In this document: piece by piece, positions 33,702 through 42,053 of the stretch | Numbering within the stretch: position 1 is the stretch's first letter | How the letters are laid out: each line of letters opens with the position of its first letter | Origin: JAOBAU01 sp034667465 | GTDB lineage: Bacteria > Acidobacteriota > Thermoanaerobaculia > Gp7-AA8 | DNA: 64,000 nt | Assembly (NCBI GenBank): GCA_034667465.1 | Contig: JAXDJV010000007.1 | Coordinates: 124,001-188,000 of the forward strand | Direction of reading: 5' to 3' | Notes under the pieces: model-generated | What the model was told of the DNA's origin: nothing | Seen by the model: only the letters and a program-made list of their open reading frames with translations | The model's database searches: none | Translations under genes and position numbers: made by a program

Positions 33702-34487
33702 ATGCGCAATCGTTTCAACTGGCCGCTCTGGTCCGGATTCGTCCTCAGCCTCGCGGCGTTCGCGACGTACTTCACGGTCTTCGCGAAGTATCCGTCGACG
33801 CGCGATCTGCCATGGCCGTCGCTCCTCCTCTTCGGCGTCGCGCTGACGCTGCTCGTGATCGGCACCGGCCGCGCCTTCGCCACAGAACCTCGCTCGCGAG
33901 CGCGTCGCGTCATCGCATCGATCGTCACGTTCCTCGGCGCCACGATCTTCGTCTTCTTCTGCTTCGCGATCTTCATCGCGACGAAGATGCTGCCAAAGTC
34001 CGAACAGGCGATCGCCGTCGGCGCGAAGGCGCCCGACTTCACGCTTCCCGACATCAACGACCGCGCCGTTTCGCTTTCGCAGCTCATCGCCGCGCCGGGT
34101 ACGAAAGGCGTCGCGCTCATCTTCTATCGCGGCTACTGGTGACCGTTCTGTAACTCCGAGTTACGGAGTTTCGAAGAACACCTCACCGAGCTGCGCGCCG
34201 CCGGCATCCAGCCGGTTGCGATCAGCGTCGATTCGCCTGAACAGTCGCGCGATCTCTGCCGCAAAGCGGGCTACACGTTCCCGTTTCTCTCCGACAAAAA
34301 CGCAGTCGTGATCCGGCGCTACGGCATCGTGCACAAGAAGGCCGGCATCGACGGCGCGGACATCGCGCGGCCCGCCGAATTTCTCGTCGATCGCAACGGC
34401 ATCGTGCGCTGGCGCAATCTCACTGAAGACTTTCGCGTGAGGTTGCGGCCGGAGCAGATTCTGGCGGCGGTGCGCGCGCTGCCTTAA
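33702..34487 (+). CDS. Selenocysteine-containing membrane-anchored AhpC/TSA redoxin
   Basis: 261 residues if the in-frame TGA at 34140-34142 (residue 147) is read as Sec. Three N-terminal membrane spans (about residues 6-30, 42-62, 69-95) precede an AhpC/TSA thioredoxin-fold domain: AVGAKAPDFTLPDIN, then IFYRGYWUPFCNSELRSF, where Cys-bearing homologues have YRGxWCPxC, then FPFLSDKN and AEFLVDRNGIVRW. The reading frame continues cleanly past the TGA to a TAA at 34485, preserving the whole domain, and a hairpin with bacterial SECIS spacing follows the TGA. U-P-F-C would form a selenenylsulfide redox pair; a peroxidase or membrane thiol-redox role is expected. RBS GGGAG. No sel genes are in the window. 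Confidence 0.85.
34140..34170 (+). promoter_or_regulatory. UGA codon plus bacterial SECIS-like hairpin
   Basis: After the UGA (34140-34142), AACUCCG (34152-34158) pairs perfectly with CGGAGUU (34164-34170), enclosing the 5-nt loop AGUUA. The loop starts 16 nt after the UGA, within the 16-37 nt range described for bacterial SECIS elements, and contains the GU typical of SelB-bound loops. The element is translated as part of the redoxin. Confidence 0.8.
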
Positions 34488-34549
34488 TCGTCGTTGACTC
34501 TTCCGTCCTGCTGCGCAACGATCCGCGCGTCCCGAGGCCAGGAGGATAG

Positions 34550-36508
34550 ATGCTCGTTACGACCCGGCAGCATCCCGAGTCCGTCGTCGAATTCACCGTC
34601 CGCGCCGTGCTCGCCGGCATCATCTTCGGAATCATTTTCGGCGCCGCAAACGCGTACCTCGGCCTTCGCGTCGGCCTGACCGTTTCAACGTCGATCCCGA
34701 TCGCCGTCCTCACCGTCGCCTTCTTCAAGATGTCGCGCGCGCGACGCGAAGGCGTGCTGCTCGAAGCGAACCTCTCGCAGACGATCGGCTCCGCAAGCTC
34801 GTCGCTCGCGACCGGCACCATCTTCACGATTCCGGCGCTTTTTATGTGGGGATTCGCACCGCCGTTCTGGCAGATCGCGATCCTCGCGCTCCTCGGCGGC
34901 TGCCTCGGTATCGCCGCGATGATTCCGTTGCGCCGCCTGCTGATCGTGAAGTCGGCTGATGAGCTGCCGTATCCCGAAGGAACCGCGTGCGCCGAAGTGC
35001 TGCGCGCGACGACTGACGCGGCGACCGGCGGCGGACGATGGATCTTCATCGGACTCGCCGTCGGCGCATTCGTGAAGCTCGCGCTCGGTGCATTCATGCT
35101 GCTGCCGTCCGGCCTCGACCTCGTACTGCCGGTGCTGCCGAAAGCCGATCTCGCGCTCGAGATCGCGCCGGCGCTGCTCGCCGTCGGCTACATCCTCGGC
35201 TATCGCCAGTCGGCGATCATGGTCTCCGGCAGCCTCATCTCCGCGATCGTCCTCACGCCGATCATCGCGCTCGTCGGCGCGCACCTCGGCGCGCCGCTTT
35301 TCCCCGAAGCGAAAGCGCTGATCACCGACATGACCGCGTCGCAAATCTGGTCGCGATACGTGCGCTACATCGGAGCGGGCGCGGTCGCCGCGGCCGGCAT
35401 CGTCGCCGTCGCGCGTGCGCTGCCGACGATGTGGACGTCATTCGCGGCCGTGCTGAAAGGACTGCGCCGCGGCGGACTCGAAACCGACGATGGCGAAGCG
35501 ACGCCGCGCACCGATCGCGATCTTCCGTCGTGGGTTGTGGTCGTCGTGCCGTCGCTCGTGATCGTCACGCTCGTCGCAATTCCCGGACTGCTCGCCGGCG
35601 AGATGAATTTTCAGCAGCGACTGGTCGCGGCGATCGGCGTGGCGATCTTCGGCGTCGCGTTTGTCGTTGTGTCGTCGCGCATCGTCGGCCTGATCGGCGT
35701 CTCATCAAATCCGACTTCTGCGATGACGCTCGTGACGCTCCTCGGTGTCTCCGTGATTTTCGTCTTCCTCGGCTGGAGCGATCCGTCGGCGCGCGCCGCG
35801 ATTCTCACCGTCGGAACCGTCGTCTGTATTGCGGCGTCAAAAGCCGGCGACATTTCGCAGGATCTCAAGACCGGATTCCTGGTCGGCGCGACGCCTGCGA
35901 AACAGCAGCTCGGCCAGTTCATCGGCGCCGCGTGCGCCTGCTGGGCGATTGCCGCGACAGTGTTGCTCCTCGGCAAAGCATTCACATTCGGTTCGCCCGA
36001 GTTGCCGGCGCCACAGGCAACGCTGATGAAAACCGTGATTGAAGGCGTGCTTTCCGGTTCGCTGCCGTGGGGACTCGTCGGCGTCGGCTCCGCGCTGACG
36101 GTTTCCGCGCTGATCGCCGGCCTGCCGGGACTCGCATTCGCAGTCGGCATCTATCTCCCGCTCGGCAGCCTGACCCCGATCTTCGTCGGCGGCGTCGTAC
36201 GACGGATAGTCGACGCCCGCCGCTCGGCGAAAGCGAGCGACAGCGATCCCGGCGTGCTCGCCGCATCAGGAATGATTGCGGGTGAAGGACTGGTCGGCGT
36301 ACTGATCGCGATGCTCGTCGCGGCCGGACGAAGCTGGCCGGAATCCGCATTGAGCAAAACTCTGACAGCGGTGCATTTCGGCGCGAAGGATTTTACGTGG
36401 CTGAAAGGGCCGATTGCCGTGACGCTGGGAATTGCCATTGTACTGGCGATTTGTGCGCTGCTTTATAAGGCCGCAAAATCGGGCGACGCGCCGGCGGAAG
36501 CGCAATAG
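34550..36508 (+). CDS. OPT family oligopeptide transporter
   Basis: 652 residues with about 15 membrane segments. OPT hallmarks: AANAYLGLRVGLTVSTSIP near the N-terminus, EANLSQTIGSASSSLATG, ELPYPEGTACAEVL, and the central AAKAGDISQDLKTGFLVGATP (here with IAASK before). It imports small peptides or metal-peptide complexes using the proton gradient. RBS GGAGG before the ATG. It is the first clearly separate gene after the selenoprotein. Confidence 0.92.
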   Translation: MLVTTRQHPESVVEFTVRAVLAGIIFGIIFGAANAYLGLRVGLTVSTSIPIAVLTVAFFKMSRARREGVLLEANLSQTIGSASSSLATGTIFTIPALFMWGFAPPFWQIAILALLGGCLGIAAMIPLRRLLIVKSADELPYPEGTACAEVLRATTDAATGGGRWIFIGLAVGAFVKLALGAFMLLPSGLDLVLPVLPKADLALEIAPALLAVGYILGYRQSAIMVSGSLISAIVLTPIIALVGAHLGAPLFPEAKALITDMTASQIWSRYVRYIGAGAVAAAGIVAVARALPTMWTSFAAVLKGLRRGGLETDDGEATPRTDRDLPSWVVVVVPSLVIVTLVAIPGLLAGEMNFQQRLVAAIGVAIFGVAFVVVSSRIVGLIGVSSNPTSAMTLVTLLGVSVIFVFLGWSDPSARAAILTVGTVVCIAASKAGDISQDLKTGFLVGATPAKQQLGQFIGAACACWAIAATVLLLGKAFTFGSPELPAPQATLMKTVIEGVLSGSLPWGLVGVGSALTVSALIAGLPGLAFAVGIYLPLGSLTPIFVGGVVRRIVDARRSAKASDSDPGVLAASGMIAGEGLVGVLIAMLVAAGRSWPESALSKTLTAVHFGAKDFTWLKGPIAVTLGIAIVLAICALLYKAAKSGDAPAEAQ

Positions 36509-36515
36509 TCTGTAC

Positions 36516-36656
36516 TTGTACCTCTACATCGTCGTCGCCCTGGTGGTCTGCTCCATCAATTTCCGTCTCGTGGGATTTGGTCCCTCGATCCTGGGTCTTG
36601 TCGGAGTCGCGCTTGTCGCGCTTTTCGTGTTGCGGCAGTGGGACGATTTCAGTTAA
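36516..36656 (+). CDS. Possible small two-span membrane protein
   Basis: 46 residues from a TTG (or 48 from CTG at 36510), just after the OPT stop. Two hydrophobic stretches (LYIVVALVVCSI and ILGLVGVALVALFVL) with the ending RQWDDFS. No good ribosome-binding site and a non-ATG start make it tentative; coupling to OPT translation is possible. Confidence 0.35.
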   Translation: MYLYIVVALVVCSINFRLVGFGPSILGLVGVALVALFVLRQWDDFS

Positions 36657-36755
36657 TTATCGTTTGCGCCGTTTGTCATCCGCTTCGGCCACATAGATGG
36701 CGCGTCCGACGAGCAAACTGACCACAACCAGACCGCTGAGCAACCAGGGAAGCAT
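36657..36755 (-). CDS. Small membrane peptide (32 residues)
   Basis: ATG at 36755 preceded by GAGGAG at good spacing, reading a 32-residue peptide: a single hydrophobic span (LPWLLSGLVVVSLLVG) followed by RAIYVAEADDKRRKR. This is the architecture of small subunit-like membrane peptides such as KdpF or CydX, but it matches none that I can name. It converges on the previous tiny ORF. Confidence 0.5.
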   Translation of the reverse strand: MLPWLLSGLVVVSLLVGRAIYVAEADDKRRKR

Positions 36756-36893
36756 ACCGATCTCCTCAAAACTCCGTGTCTAAGAGGATTGGAGTCAGGC
36801 GATCGAGCTTAGTCTGATGAGCTGACGCGAAGAGGACGGTTCCTCGACGGCCACGGCAGCATACGCCCTTTCGATTCAGGCCGCGCTGGTCCT
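36756..36893. other. Intergenic region, nothing recognised
   Basis: 138 bp between the small membrane peptide and the end of the quinone oxidoreductase gene. It must contain the promoter of the small peptide. No riboswitch-like fold or terminator was evident. Confidence 0.4.
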
Positions 36894-37862
36894 TCATGGA
36901 ATCAGCAGCAGCTTTCCGGTCGTCCGCCGTCCTTCCAGATCGCGATGCGCCTGCGCGGCATCGGCGAGCGGATACGTTTTCGAGATGCGCAGCTTCAGCG
37001 CGCCGTCCGCGACCGCATCGAGCACCGCGCCGGCGCGCATCGTCAGCTCTTCGCGCGTGGCGATGTAATGCACGAGCGTCGGCCGCGTGAGGAACAGCGA
37101 TCCCTTGCGCGACAGGACGATCGGATCGAACTGCGGCACCGCGCCGCTCGAGCCGCCGAACAGCACCAGATAACCGCGCGGCCGCAGCACTTCCAGATCC
37201 TTCTCGAACGTCGTTCGTCCGACGCCGTCGTACACGACGTCGACGCCGCGTCCGTTCGTCAGCCGCTTCGTCTCCGCTTCGAAGTCGTCCTTCGTGTAAA
37301 GGATCACCTCGTCCGCTCCCGCTTCACGCGCGAGCTGCGCCTTCTCTTCGGAACCAGCGGTACCGATCACGCGCGCGCCGATCGCATGCGCCATCTGCAC
37401 AAGCAGCAGACCGACGCCGCCCGCCGCCGCATGAACGAGCGCCGTGTCGCCGCGCTTCAGCGGAAACGTGTCGTGACAGAGATAGTGCGCGGTCATCCCC
37501 TGCAGCATCGCCGCGGCCGCCTGCTCGAACGTCACGCCGTCCGGAATGACGACGAGCTTCTCCGCATCGACGGCCGCGTACTCCGCATACGCGCCGAGCG
37601 TTCCGCTGAATGCGACGCGATCGCCAACCTTCACGGTCTTCACATCGCTGCCGATCTTCTCGACGACGCCGGCCGCTTCCTGCCCGACCGTGAACGGCGT
37701 CTGCGCCGGATAACGTCCTTCGCGGAAATAGCAGTCGATGAAATTCACGCCGATCGCTTTGATGGCGACCAGCGCTTCATTCGCCTTCGGCTCCGGCGTC
37801 GCGACGTCGAGCAGTTCCAGCGCATCCGGACCACCGACGTTGCGAACCTGCATCGCTTTCAT
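36894..37862 (-). CDS. Zinc-independent quinone oxidoreductase (QOR, MDR family)
   Basis: 322 residues, full length. GroES-like N-terminal domain with GVNFIDCYFREGRYP and PFTVGQEAAGVVEKIG; Rossmann domain with HAAAGGVGLLLVQMA; QOR pattern VVYDGVGRTTFEKDLEVLRPRGYLVLFGGSSG. No structural zinc Cys cluster, as in the QOR branch. NADPH-dependent one-electron quinone reduction is the family activity. It lies 9 nt downstream of the RidA gene. Confidence 0.92.
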   Translation of the reverse strand: MKAMQVRNVGGPDALELLDVATPEPKANEALVAIKAIGVNFIDCYFREGRYPAQTPFTVGQEAAGVVEKIGSDVKTVKVGDRVAFSGTLGAYAEYAAVDAEKLVVIPDGVTFEQAAAAMLQGMTAHYLCHDTFPLKRGDTALVHAAAGGVGLLLVQMAHAIGARVIGTAGSEEKAQLAREAGADEVILYTKDDFEAETKRLTNGRGVDVVYDGVGRTTFEKDLEVLRPRGYLVLFGGSSGAVPQFDPIVLSRKGSLFLTRPTLVHYIATREELTMRAGAVLDAVADGALKLRISKTYPLADAAQAHRDLEGRRTTGKLLLIP

Positions 37863-37871
37863 CGGTTCTCC

Positions 37872-38249
37872 TTACGCCAGCGCGACGACGTCGACTTCGA
37901 CGAGCACATCGAGCGGCAGTCGCGACACTTCGATCGTCGTTCGTGCCGGCGGCGCCGACGGAAAGTAGCGCGCATACACCGCGTTCATCGCCGGGAAGTC
38001 GCCCATGTTGCGGAGATAGACGCCGGCGCGTACGACCTTCTCCAGGCCACTGCCGGCCGCGCGCAGAATCGCCGCGACATTCTCGAGCGTCCGCTCCGTC
38101 TGCGCGGAGACGTCGCCCTCGATCACTTTCTGCGTCGCCGGATCGAGCGCGACCTGGCCGGAAACGAAGACGAAACCGTTCGCGCGAATGGCCTGCGAAA
38201 ACGGTCCGATGGAACCCGGCGCATCGGCTGTGGCGATGACTTCACGCAT
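37872..38249 (-). CDS. ridA: RidA family enamine/imine deaminase
   Basis: 125 residues, the typical size. Motifs: GPFSQAIRANGFVFVSGQVALDP, TERTLENVAAILRAAGSGLEKVVRAGVYLRNMGDFPAMN.VY and ARTTIEVSRLPLDVLVEVDVVA, including the Arg that binds the substrate carboxylate. It hydrolyses reactive enamine/imine intermediates from PLP enzymes. The start at 38249 is chosen over longer frames; RBS AGGAGGAT. Divergent from the signalling operon with about 58 bp between starts. Confidence 0.93.
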   Translation of the reverse strand: MREVIATADAPGSIGPFSQAIRANGFVFVSGQVALDPATQKVIEGDVSAQTERTLENVAAILRAAGSGLEKVVRAGVYLRNMGDFPAMNAVYARYFPSAPPARTTIEVSRLPLDVLVEVDVVALA

Positions 38250-38307
38250 AGGGACAATCCTCCTGCGGTTGACGTTATATGCGATCATCGCCGCGTTCCA
38301 CTCGGTC

Positions 38308-38883
38308 ATGATTCGAACAGGTCAGGGTTCCCGCTACGCGCGCCTGCTTGCGGCTGCGCTGCTGTTGCTCATCGCCGGTGGTGCGCTCGGCGACGACGTC
38401 GAAGACCGCCGTGCGAACGCGGGCGTCCGTCTCTTCCGCGCGCTGATGCTGGCCGACACCGACCTCTCGAAGAAAACGGTCGCGCCGAATCAGCTGCTGG
38501 TCGTCTTCTATTACGTCGATGACCAGCGCCGCGCGAACGATCTCGCCGCGCGCTTCGTCCAGGAATCGAAAGAGCTGCGCGGCCTCGCCGTCACCACCGA
38601 AGTCGTCAACGATCCGACGATGGAAAAGCTCGGCGCGCGGACGCCGGCCGGCATCTTCATCGCGCAATCACCGAATCGAAAAGCGATCGCGTCGCTGGTG
38701 CACTACGGCATCAGCAAACACGTCATCGTCTACTCGCCGTTCGAAGGTCACGTGGAGCTCGGCGTCCTCGGCGGACTTTCCGTCGAAGCGCAGGTGCGGC
38801 CGTTCCTCAATCACGCCACGCTCGAAGCGTCGCAGATCTCACTCAAACCGTTGTTCCTCTCCGTCGCGAAGGTCTTCCAATGA
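38308..38883 (+). CDS. YfiR/DUF4154-like periplasmic protein
   Basis: 191 residues with a signal peptide (hydrophobic to about residue 26, cleavage after GALG). The mature part resembles YfiR-type proteins: LFRALMLAD near the start, NQLLVVFYYVDD, TPAGIFIAQ, ISKHVIVYSPFEGHVELGVLGGLSVEAQVRPFLN and a C-terminal LSVAKVF. YfiR proteins are periplasmic regulators of membrane c-di-GMP or kinase proteins. It overlaps the histidine kinase by 4 nt and is the first gene of a five-gene signalling operon. Confidence 0.75.
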   Translation: MIRTGQGSRYARLLAAALLLLIAGGALGDDVEDRRANAGVRLFRALMLADTDLSKKTVAPNQLLVVFYYVDDQRRANDLAARFVQESKELRGLAVTTEVVNDPTMEKLGARTPAGIFIAQSPNRKAIASLVHYGISKHVIVYSPFEGHVELGVLGGLSVEAQVRPFLNHATLEASQISLKPLFLSVAKVFQ

Positions 38884-41800
38884 GTGCGCCGCAGCTCAAA
38901 CAGCCGATCGAATCGTCGAAGAGCATCTTCGCCGCCGTCACCGTCATCTTCGCGCTGCTGGCGGTGATCCTCACGGCCGGCGTCGCCATCTACTGGAACG
39001 TCGTCCTTCACCCGCGCCTGAAGGCGGAAGCGATCGCGCAGGCCGAAGTGCTGGCGCGCTCGCAGGCGAACTTCATCGCCGCATCGATGCGCACCGCCGA
39101 CGCCGCGCAGCGCACGCGCCACGTCGTCACCGCGCTCGACGAACTGCTGCTGCTGCGCGACGCACACAGCGGCATCCCCTACTTCGAAAGCATCGACCTG
39201 AAGATCGACTACGACGCCGTTCAGGCGCCGAACCGCTCGCTCGATCTCCATCGCGGCGCGAACGGCGGCAGCGGATTCCGCGCGGAAGTCGCGCTCTACG
39301 ATCCCGAAACCTACGAGCTCCTCGGCGTCGCGACCTTCCGCGTCAGCGATCGTTTCTTCGAACAGCTGACGACCGACGTTCGCCGCGAGCTGACCGTCGT
39401 CACCGCCTCCGTCGCCGCATTGCTGACGATGCTGTGGGCCGTGCTCCTCGGCGTCCTTCGCAAGCTGCAGCGCCAGCGCTCCGAACGCGACCAGGCGCAG
39501 CGCGATCTCGCCGAACAGGAACAGCGCTATCACCGCCTCGTCAACAACCTCAGCTCCTACTTCGTCTACGGCCGCGATCCGGCGGGACGAATCAGTTTCG
39601 TCAGCAACTCCGCCGCGCAACTCTTCGGCGGCGACACCGCGCAGCTCATCGAACAGCTCGAAGCGCGCATCGCGTCGACGCGGCCGATCGAAACGCCGAA
39701 CGCGAATGAGCGGACATACTCGATCGAACTGCAGGGAACCGACGGCGTCGTCCATTCGCTCGATCTTTCGGAAACGCGCACGCTCGATGACGACGGCCGC
39801 GTCGAAGGGTACGAAGGGATCGCGCACGACGTCACCGCGCAGCGCGTCGTCGAAGAAGAGCTGCGCCAGGCGAAGGAACAGGCCGAATCGGCGAGTCGCG
39901 CCAAGAGCCAGTTCCTCGCCAACATGAGCCACGAGATCCGGACGCCGCTCAACGCCATCATCGGCATGACGGCGCTGGCGCTGAAGCGCGAGCCGTCGCC
40001 GAAAATCGAAGGCTATCTCGACAAGATCCGCGCATCGGCGCGACTGCTCGCCGACATCATCGAAGACATCCTCGACCTCTCGCGCATCGAAGCGGGACGG
40101 CTGGAGATCGAGCGCGTCGACTTCGATCTCGATGAGCTGCTGGCCGATCTCTCCGACGTCGTCGGCGAGCGCGCCGGACAGAAGAACGTCGAAGTGCTGT
40201 TCGCGACCGCGCCCGACGTGCCGCGGAGACTGCGCGGCGATCCGGTGCGGCTCAAACAGGTGCTGCTCAACCTGCTCAACAACGCGCTGAAGTTCACGAC
40301 GTCGGGCGAGATCGTCGTCGAGATCGCGCCGAACGAAATCCGCCGCGAGCGCGCCGAGCTCGCCATCCTGGTGCGCGACACCGGCATCGGCATCGCCGCC
40401 GAACATCTGCCGACGCTGTTCGAGCCGTTCACGCAGGTCGATTCATCGAACGCGCGCCGTTTCGGCGGCGCCGGTCTCGGGCTCGCGATCTCGCGCCGTC
40501 TCGTGCGGATGATGGGCGGCGATCTCGAAGTCGAGAGCGCGCCGGGCGTCGGCAGCACGTTCCGTTTCACCGCGCAGTTCGACGTCCCGCGCGGCGCCGC
40601 CGGTCCGCGACGGCTCGCCGATGAATTCCGCGATCTTCCGGTGCTCGTCGCCGACGACAACGCCAGCGCGCGCGCCGTGTTGTCGACGATGCTTCGCTCG
40701 CTTTCATGCAACGTCACCGCGGTCGCGTCGGGACAGGAAGCGCTCGATGAAGCGAAGCGGAACGCGGAGAAAGGAACTCCGTTCCGCCTCGCGGTGCTCG
40801 ACTGGAAGATGCCGGGCATGGACGGCGCCGAAGCGGCGTCGCGCCTTGCGTCGAGCGGACTGCCGCCGCTGCGCGTCATCCTCGTCACCGCGTACGAGCG
40901 CGAGTACGCGCTGCAGCGCGCCGATGAAAAAGCGATCGACGCCGTGCTGCACAAACCGGTCAGTCCGTCGACGCTGCACGACGCGCTCGTCGACGTCCTC
41001 TCGCCGCACGATCGCCGCACGCGCGTGCAGCCGTCGCGTCCGCGCTTCGAAGGAACGCGGCGCGTGCTCCTCGTCGAAGACAACGAGATCAACCGCGAAG
41101 TCGCGCGCGAGCTGCTGACGATGGCCGGCCTCTTCGTCGTCGAAGCGCACAACGGCTATCAGGCGCTCGACCGGCTGGCCGCCGAACAGTTCGACGTCGT
41201 CCTGATGGACGTGCAGATGCCGGAGCTCGACGGCGTCGAAACGGTGAAAGCGATTCGCGCGCAGGAACGGCTGCGCACGCTGCCGGTGATCGCGATGACC
41301 GCGCACGCTATGCTCGGCGATCGCGAACGATTCCTCGATTGCGGTATGAGCGATTACGTCGCGAAGCCGATCGAAGAAGATCAGCTCCTCGGCGTCCTCG
41401 CGCGCTGGATCGACGTCGAAGAGCGACGCCCGAACGTTGCCGCGGGAAAAGAAACGACGGGCGACGGCGCGTTCCCGTCGGTGCTTCCCGGACTGAACGT
41501 CTCCGACGGCATTCGCCGCACCAGCGGCAACACCGATCTCTATCGCCGGCTCATCGCCGAGTTCCGGCGCGATCTCGACGCGACGCTCACGCGCCTGCGC
41601 GGCGCGACGCTCGATCAGGCGCACGATCTGCTGCACACGCTGAAAGGAACGTCGGCGACGATGGGCGCGCGACGCGTTGCCGATCACGCCGCGACCCTCG
41701 AAGCGGCCGCGCGTCGCGGTGAAACACTGGAGCTCGAAGCGCTCGCCGGCGCCATCGATGAAGCGAAGGCGAGCATCGACGTCGTCATCAGACAGCTCAC

Positions 41801-42053
41801 CGCATCGACCGATGTGAAAGCGGAGCCGATCGCCGGGCCGCAGCTGATTCCGATCGCCCGCCGCATGCGGACGCACCTCGACGAGAACAACCTCGCCGCG
41901 ATGCAATGCTTCGTCGAGTTGAAGCAGGCCGCCGGCGCGCGATGGGCCGAGCCGCTGCGCGCGCTCGAAGCAAGTCTCGACAAGCTCGACTTCGGCGCCG
42001 CGCGCGCCCACCTCGAGAAACTCGAATCGCAGCTGACGCCGGAGGAATCGTGA
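38880..42053 (+). CDS. Hybrid sensor histidine kinase, two receivers and Hpt
   Basis: 1057 residues. TM1 (about 14-38), periplasmic sensor region, TM2 (about 170-195), coiled coil, PAS (about 215-325), HisKA with His351 (MSHEIRTPLNAII), HATPase (NALKFT, DTGIGI, GGAGLGLAI), receiver 1 with Asp641 (LDWKMPGMDG), receiver 2 with Asp777 (LMDVQMPELDG) and Hpt with His919 (LLHTLKGTS). A full intramolecular phosphorelay is possible. The likely outputs are the receiver-bearing proteins encoded downstream in the same operon. Confidence 0.93.
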   Translation: MSAPQLKQPIESSKSIFAAVTVIFALLAVILTAGVAIYWNVVLHPRLKAEAIAQAEVLARSQANFIAASMRTADAAQRTRHVVTALDELLLLRDAHSGIPYFESIDLKIDYDAVQAPNRSLDLHRGANGGSGFRAEVALYDPETYELLGVATFRVSDRFFEQLTTDVRRELTVVTASVAALLTMLWAVLLGVLRKLQRQRSERDQAQRDLAEQEQRYHRLVNNLSSYFVYGRDPAGRISFVSNSAAQLFGGDTAQLIEQLEARIASTRPIETPNANERTYSIELQGTDGVVHSLDLSETRTLDDDGRVEGYEGIAHDVTAQRVVEEELRQAKEQAESASRAKSQFLANMSHEIRTPLNAIIGMTALALKREPSPKIEGYLDKIRASARLLADIIEDILDLSRIEAGRLEIERVDFDLDELLADLSDVVGERAGQKNVEVLFATAPDVPRRLRGDPVRLKQVLLNLLNNALKFTTSGEIVVEIAPNEIRRERAELAILVRDTGIGIAAEHLPTLFEPFTQVDSSNARRFGGAGLGLAISRRLVRMMGGDLEVESAPGVGSTFRFTAQFDVPRGAAGPRRLADEFRDLPVLVADDNASARAVLSTMLRSLSCNVTAVASGQEALDEAKRNAEKGTPFRLAVLDWKMPGMDGAEAASRLASSGLPPLRVILVTAYEREYALQRADEKAIDAVLHKPVSPSTLHDALVDVLSPHDRRTRVQPSRPRFEGTRRVLLVEDNEINREVARELLTMAGLFVVEAHNGYQALDRLAAEQFDVVLMDVQMPELDGVETVKAIRAQERLRTLPVIAMTAHAMLGDRERFLDCGMSDYVAKPIEEDQLLGVLARWIDVEERRPNVAAGKETTGDGAFPSVLPGLNVSDGIRRTSGNTDLYRRLIAEFRRDLDATLTRLRGATLDQAHDLLHTLKGTSATMGARRVADHAATLEAAARRGETLELEALAGAIDEAKASIDVVIRQLTASTDVKAEPIAGPQLIPIARRMRTHLDENNLAAMQCFVELKQAAGARWAEPLRALEASLDKLDFGAARAHLEKLESQLTPEES

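Noticed and set aside
34140..34142. TGA as an ordinary stop or a nonsense mutation
   Set aside because: The downstream frame keeps a complete, well-conserved redoxin half, the TGA is exactly at the catalytic Cys, and a SECIS-like hairpin follows; a pseudogene would not be expected to show all three.
36756..36893. c-di-GMP or other riboswitch
   Set aside because: The conserved core sequences of known riboswitch classes are absent.
38811..40406. 531-residue minus-strand ORF opposite the histidine kinase
   Set aside because: It is low-complexity, Arg/Asp/Glu/Val-rich, has no family match, and is the antisense shadow of a gene with a complete kinase architecture. Similar shadows at 21314-22696, 30359-31666, 40704-42011, 41684-43015, 43006-44262 and 48476-49996 were rejected for the same reason.
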